From: Thalassotalea_B piscium_A
Lineage (GTDB): Bacteria; Pseudomonadota; Gammaproteobacteria; Enterobacterales; Alteromonadaceae
Length of the DNA stretch: 64,000 nucleotides
NCBI GenBank assembly: GCA_049347715.1
Contig: CP186339.1
Span: forward strand, 4,092,001 to 4,156,000
Direction: 5' to 3'
Positions 61,370 to 64,000 of this stretch are shown one piece after another. Made by a program: the position numbers and the translations under genes. Each line of letters begins with the position of its first letter. The first letter of the stretch is position 1. The notes beneath the pieces were generated by a model. That model searched no databases, was not told the origin of the DNA, and worked only from the letters and a program-made list of their open reading frames with translations.

Positions 61370-63994
61370 TTAAGCTCTCGCTTTAGGAATTAATTGTTCG
61401 ATATTGCTACTTTTATTTTCAATTTTTTCGGGTCGACTAATGTGATATCCCTGACCAAAATCACAGCCAACTTTCATTAGTTTTTGTAAGACTTCTTCTG
61501 ACTCAATGCCTTCTGCTACTAATCGATAGCCAAATTTATCGCCTAAATCATGTAATGCTTTGACTAATGAAATATTCTGATCACTGCCATTTAAGGTGCG
61601 AATAAAGCTTCGATCAAGCTTAATAAATTCAAATGGATAACCATGTAAGAAGTTAAATGATGACTGGCCTGCGCCATAATCATCAAGTGCAAGTTTAACA
61701 CCTAAGGTTTTTAATTTTCTTAAACCTTTTAATGCTAACTCATTATTAGCGACGAACGCAGACTCATTAAATTCTAATATTAATCGTTGCGGCTCAATTG
61801 TGTGTTCTTGAATAAGATCTATTAATTTATTTAGCTGGTTGGCTTGGTTTAGATGACGCCCTGAAAGATTCACTCCAATAAAGGCATTTTGATGCTCACC
61901 TTCATCTTCAAACCAAGTTTTTAACTGAGAACAAACTTCTGCAACTACCCAGTGTTCTATCTCTAAAATCATTCCCGTTTCTTCCGCCATAAATAAAAAT
62001 TCACTTGGCGTTAATATCCCTTTCGTTGGGTGCTGCCAGCGCAGAAGTGCTTCAAAACCAATAGTATTGGTTAGCAATAGATCTGAAATTTCCTGATAAT
62101 GAAGTTCAAACTGTTTCTCTTCAATGGCAATGCGCAGTTCTTGTTCTAACGTCATACTAGCAATTAATTGCTCTCTCATACTCTCATCAAAAAAGACATA
62201 GCGCCCTCGACCTAAACTTTTCGCTTGATACATCGCAGCATCCGCATCTCGCAAGATTTCATTAGCATCTTTATAATGTTGGCTGCACTGTGCAATACCA
62301 ATACTTGCGTTAGAATATAAACAATGTCCGTCAAGATTAAAGGGCTTACTTACTGCATTAATGATTCGACTTGCCACTTCCTCTACATCATCTTGAGATT
62401 GCAATGAGTCGAGTAAGATAACAAATTCATCGCCCCCTAAACGGGCCAAAATATCATTATCTCGCACACATTCTGATAATCGTTTAGCGATTTCAATTAA
62501 AAACTTATCACCCGCCAAATGGCCCAGCGTATCATTAATGATTTTAAACCGATCTAAATCAATAAACAGTACCGCAAAACGATGATTGGGATGACGTTTT
62601 AGATGACGTTGTGAAAATGACAGCCGGTCAGAAAACATTGCTCGATTGGGTAGTTTTGTTAAGGCATCATGATGAGCCTCATAAAAGAGTTGTTCTTCTG
62701 CTTTTTTACGTTCTTCTATTTGCATGCGCAGCTTTAAATTACTTGCTTGTAACTCTTGCGTACGCTGGTTAACAATTTGTTCTAATTCTGCTTTGCTCCG
62801 TTGAATATTATCTTGTGCTGTTTTACGCAAAATAGCGGTGGCAATGTGCTGGCCAACAAAGCGGATAATTTTCAAATCTTGATCTTGATAGGCATTTTCA
62901 TCTTGATAATGCTGTATTGCCAAGACACCAATGATTTTCCCCCTATCGATTAGCGGAGCGCCTAACCAGGCTTTTGGTAATCTTTCGACAGGATACTTTA
63001 ACGTAAAAGCTTGTGCTTCAATGTCTCCATTATCATCTAGCGTATGAATTTGACCTTGACTGATAAGTAACGGCTTTCCCGTTTGTATTGCTAATTCGGT
63101 TAAACCTGAAGCAAAACGACGTGGCTGAGGACGTGAGACTTTTTCATCGTGATAATAACTAAACTCTATCATGGCTTTATTTTCAGATAAAAGAGCAATG
63201 TATAAATTTTTAGCCGGTAATAAGGTTTCAATTTGACCATGGATAGTACGATAAAAAAGATTAATATCGTCTGAAGCTGCAGTTAGCTCTGAAATAGCGA
63301 GTAAGGCTTTATGTACTCTTACAACCTTTTGACGCTCAGCAATTTCGAGTTGTAACTTTTGATTAGTTTCCGTCAGTTTTTGAGTACGTTGTCTAATATT
63401 TTGTTCAAGTAATTCACGGCTTTTTACTCTATCGATTGCCGTCACTAAATGCTCAGCAATAAACTCAAGTAATTGGCAGTCCCGGTCATCAAAAAAGAGC
63501 TTGTTCTCATAACTCTGTAGCGCAATAACCCCTATAACTTGATGGCCTCGGGTTAATGGCACACCTAGCCAATCAACACAGGCTGAACCAAAAAGTACAA
63601 TCTTTCCCGCTTTTGCCAGCACCTTCCGTTCTTCTGAACTGCAATGCATAGCCTCTTCATTTTCAAACACTAAACCGGTTAACGTTTTATCCCAGGAATG
63701 ACTATTTATTTGATTAATTAACTGTTTTTCTTCGGAGTTCTCACTGTAAGTAAGTGTTAACTTTCTAGAAGAGTCAAGTAGGGCAATATGAAATGAGTCC
63801 GTGATAAATAAACTTTCTATCACAGTATTTAGCGCAGGATAAAACGTATCCATATCAGTCACTGTACTCGCTAGCTCAGATAGCTGCAGTAAACCTGATT
63901 GCATCGTTTTAACTTGACGATATTTTTTAAGTAATGATTTCAGCTTCGGTAATTGTCTCGCCGCTTGAAGATCATTTTTTGCCCTGACTTCCAT
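61370..63994 (-). CDS. GAF-GAF-GGDEF-EAL bifunctional c-di-GMP protein (5' end near window edge)
   Basis: At least 874 residues. Two GAF domains (about residues 30-190 and 235-390) are each followed by a coiled coil, then a GGDEF domain with intact ARLGGDEFVILLDS and RDND as I-site, and an EAL domain with FEALLRWQHP, LILEFNESAFV, LALDDYGAG, FIKLDRSF and LVAEGIES, all needed for phosphodiesterase activity. It has no membrane segment. The frame has no stop before base 64000, so translation may start upstream of the ATG at 63994. It could both make and cleave c-di-GMP. Confidence 0.9.
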   Translation of the reverse strand: MEVRAKNDLQAARQLPKLKSLLKKYRQVKTMQSGLLQLSELASTVTDMDTFYPALNTVIESLFITDSFHIALLDSSRKLTLTYSENSEEKQLINQINSHSWDKTLTGLVFENEEAMHCSSEERKVLAKAGKIVLFGSACVDWLGVPLTRGHQVIGVIALQSYENKLFFDDRDCQLLEFIAEHLVTAIDRVKSRELLEQNIRQRTQKLTETNQKLQLEIAERQKVVRVHKALLAISELTAASDDINLFYRTIHGQIETLLPAKNLYIALLSENKAMIEFSYYHDEKVSRPQPRRFASGLTELAIQTGKPLLISQGQIHTLDDNGDIEAQAFTLKYPVERLPKAWLGAPLIDRGKIIGVLAIQHYQDENAYQDQDLKIIRFVGQHIATAILRKTAQDNIQRSKAELEQIVNQRTQELQASNLKLRMQIEERKKAEEQLFYEAHHDALTKLPNRAMFSDRLSFSQRHLKRHPNHRFAVLFIDLDRFKIINDTLGHLAGDKFLIEIAKRLSECVRDNDILARLGGDEFVILLDSLQSQDDVEEVASRIINAVSKPFNLDGHCLYSNASIGIAQCSQHYKDANEILRDADAAMYQAKSLGRGRYVFFDESMREQLIASMTLEQELRIAIEEKQFELHYQEISDLLLTNTIGFEALLRWQHPTKGILTPSEFLFMAEETGMILEIEHWVVAEVCSQLKTWFEDEGEHQNAFIGVNLSGRHLNQANQLNKLIDLIQEHTIEPQRLILEFNESAFVANNELALKGLRKLKTLGVKLALDDYGAGQSSFNFLHGYPFEFIKLDRSFIRTLNGSDQNISLVKALHDLGDKFGYRLVAEGIESEEVLQKLMKVGCDFGQGYHISRPEKIENKSSNIEQLIPKARA

Positions 63995-64000
63995 TAAGGC

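Noticed and set aside
1..64000. CRISPR arrays, tRNA or rRNA genes, transposases, phage genes
   Set aside because: Reading both strands showed no regularly spaced repeats, no cloverleaf-like segments and no transposase or phage proteins.

Overview
The window is a continuous stretch of low-GC chromosome from a marine gammaproteobacterium. Gene content, the predicted protein sequences and the abundance of c-di-GMP proteins point to Alteromonadales, most likely Colwelliaceae (Colwellia, Thalassotalea or a relative); this family placement is inference. Almost every gene belongs to the set that lies between rep and fre around minute 85 of the Escherichia coli map, rearranged into several blocks. 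I see no rRNA, tRNA, CRISPR array, phage, insertion sequence or plasmid feature.

Layout. Positions 1-5000 hold a 5' fragment of rep, ubiK, a DUF4177/zinc-ribbon pair, an SPFH membrane protein, a DUF418 membrane protein and a MarR regulator with a four-cysteine tail. Positions 4851-15180 form the branched-chain amino acid block: a leader peptide with attenuator and ilvG-ilvM-ilvD-ilvA on the minus strand (no ilvE), comM, then divergent ilvY and ilvC with tandem IlvY-type operators. Positions 15200-21900 hold ppnP, proBA, a YihG-type acyltransferase with a YbdG-type mechanosensitive channel, tesB and a small unknown gene. Positions 22000-25400 are a c-di-GMP island: a TPR protein with a degenerate GGDEF domain, a class I c-di-GMP riboswitch, and an intact diguanylate cyclase downstream of it. 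Positions 25400-33600 hold a DUF523 protein, a DUF3630-like protein, cytochrome c, recQ, yigI, rarD, a two-receiver GGDEF response regulator and uvrD. Positions 33700-42150 are the classic lptM-lysA-dapF-DUF484-yigB run (without xerC) divergent from cyaY-hemCDXY. Positions 42150-50000 contain gloA2, mtfA, an OsmC protein, DUF2780, a Bax-inhibitor-like protein, DUF2982, fre, ubiD and a periplasmic binding protein. Positions 50200-60200 hold rho, trxA, rhlB, gppA, hemB, a 7TMR-DISM GGDEF protein, tatD and tatABC. The window ends with a probable outer-membrane protein and a GAF-GAF-GGDEF-EAL protein.

Most of this is housekeeping: branched-chain amino acid, proline, lysine and heme synthesis, ubiquinone (ubiK, ubiD), DNA repair helicases, transcription termination and Tat export. 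The accessory signal is c-di-GMP: five GGDEF-family proteins in 64 kb, and a riboswitch whose downstream segment is complementary to its own aptamer core. Features too short for ordinary ORF calling include the 26-residue ilvL leader and the 53-residue LptM lipoprotein; the rep fragment is cut by the window edge.
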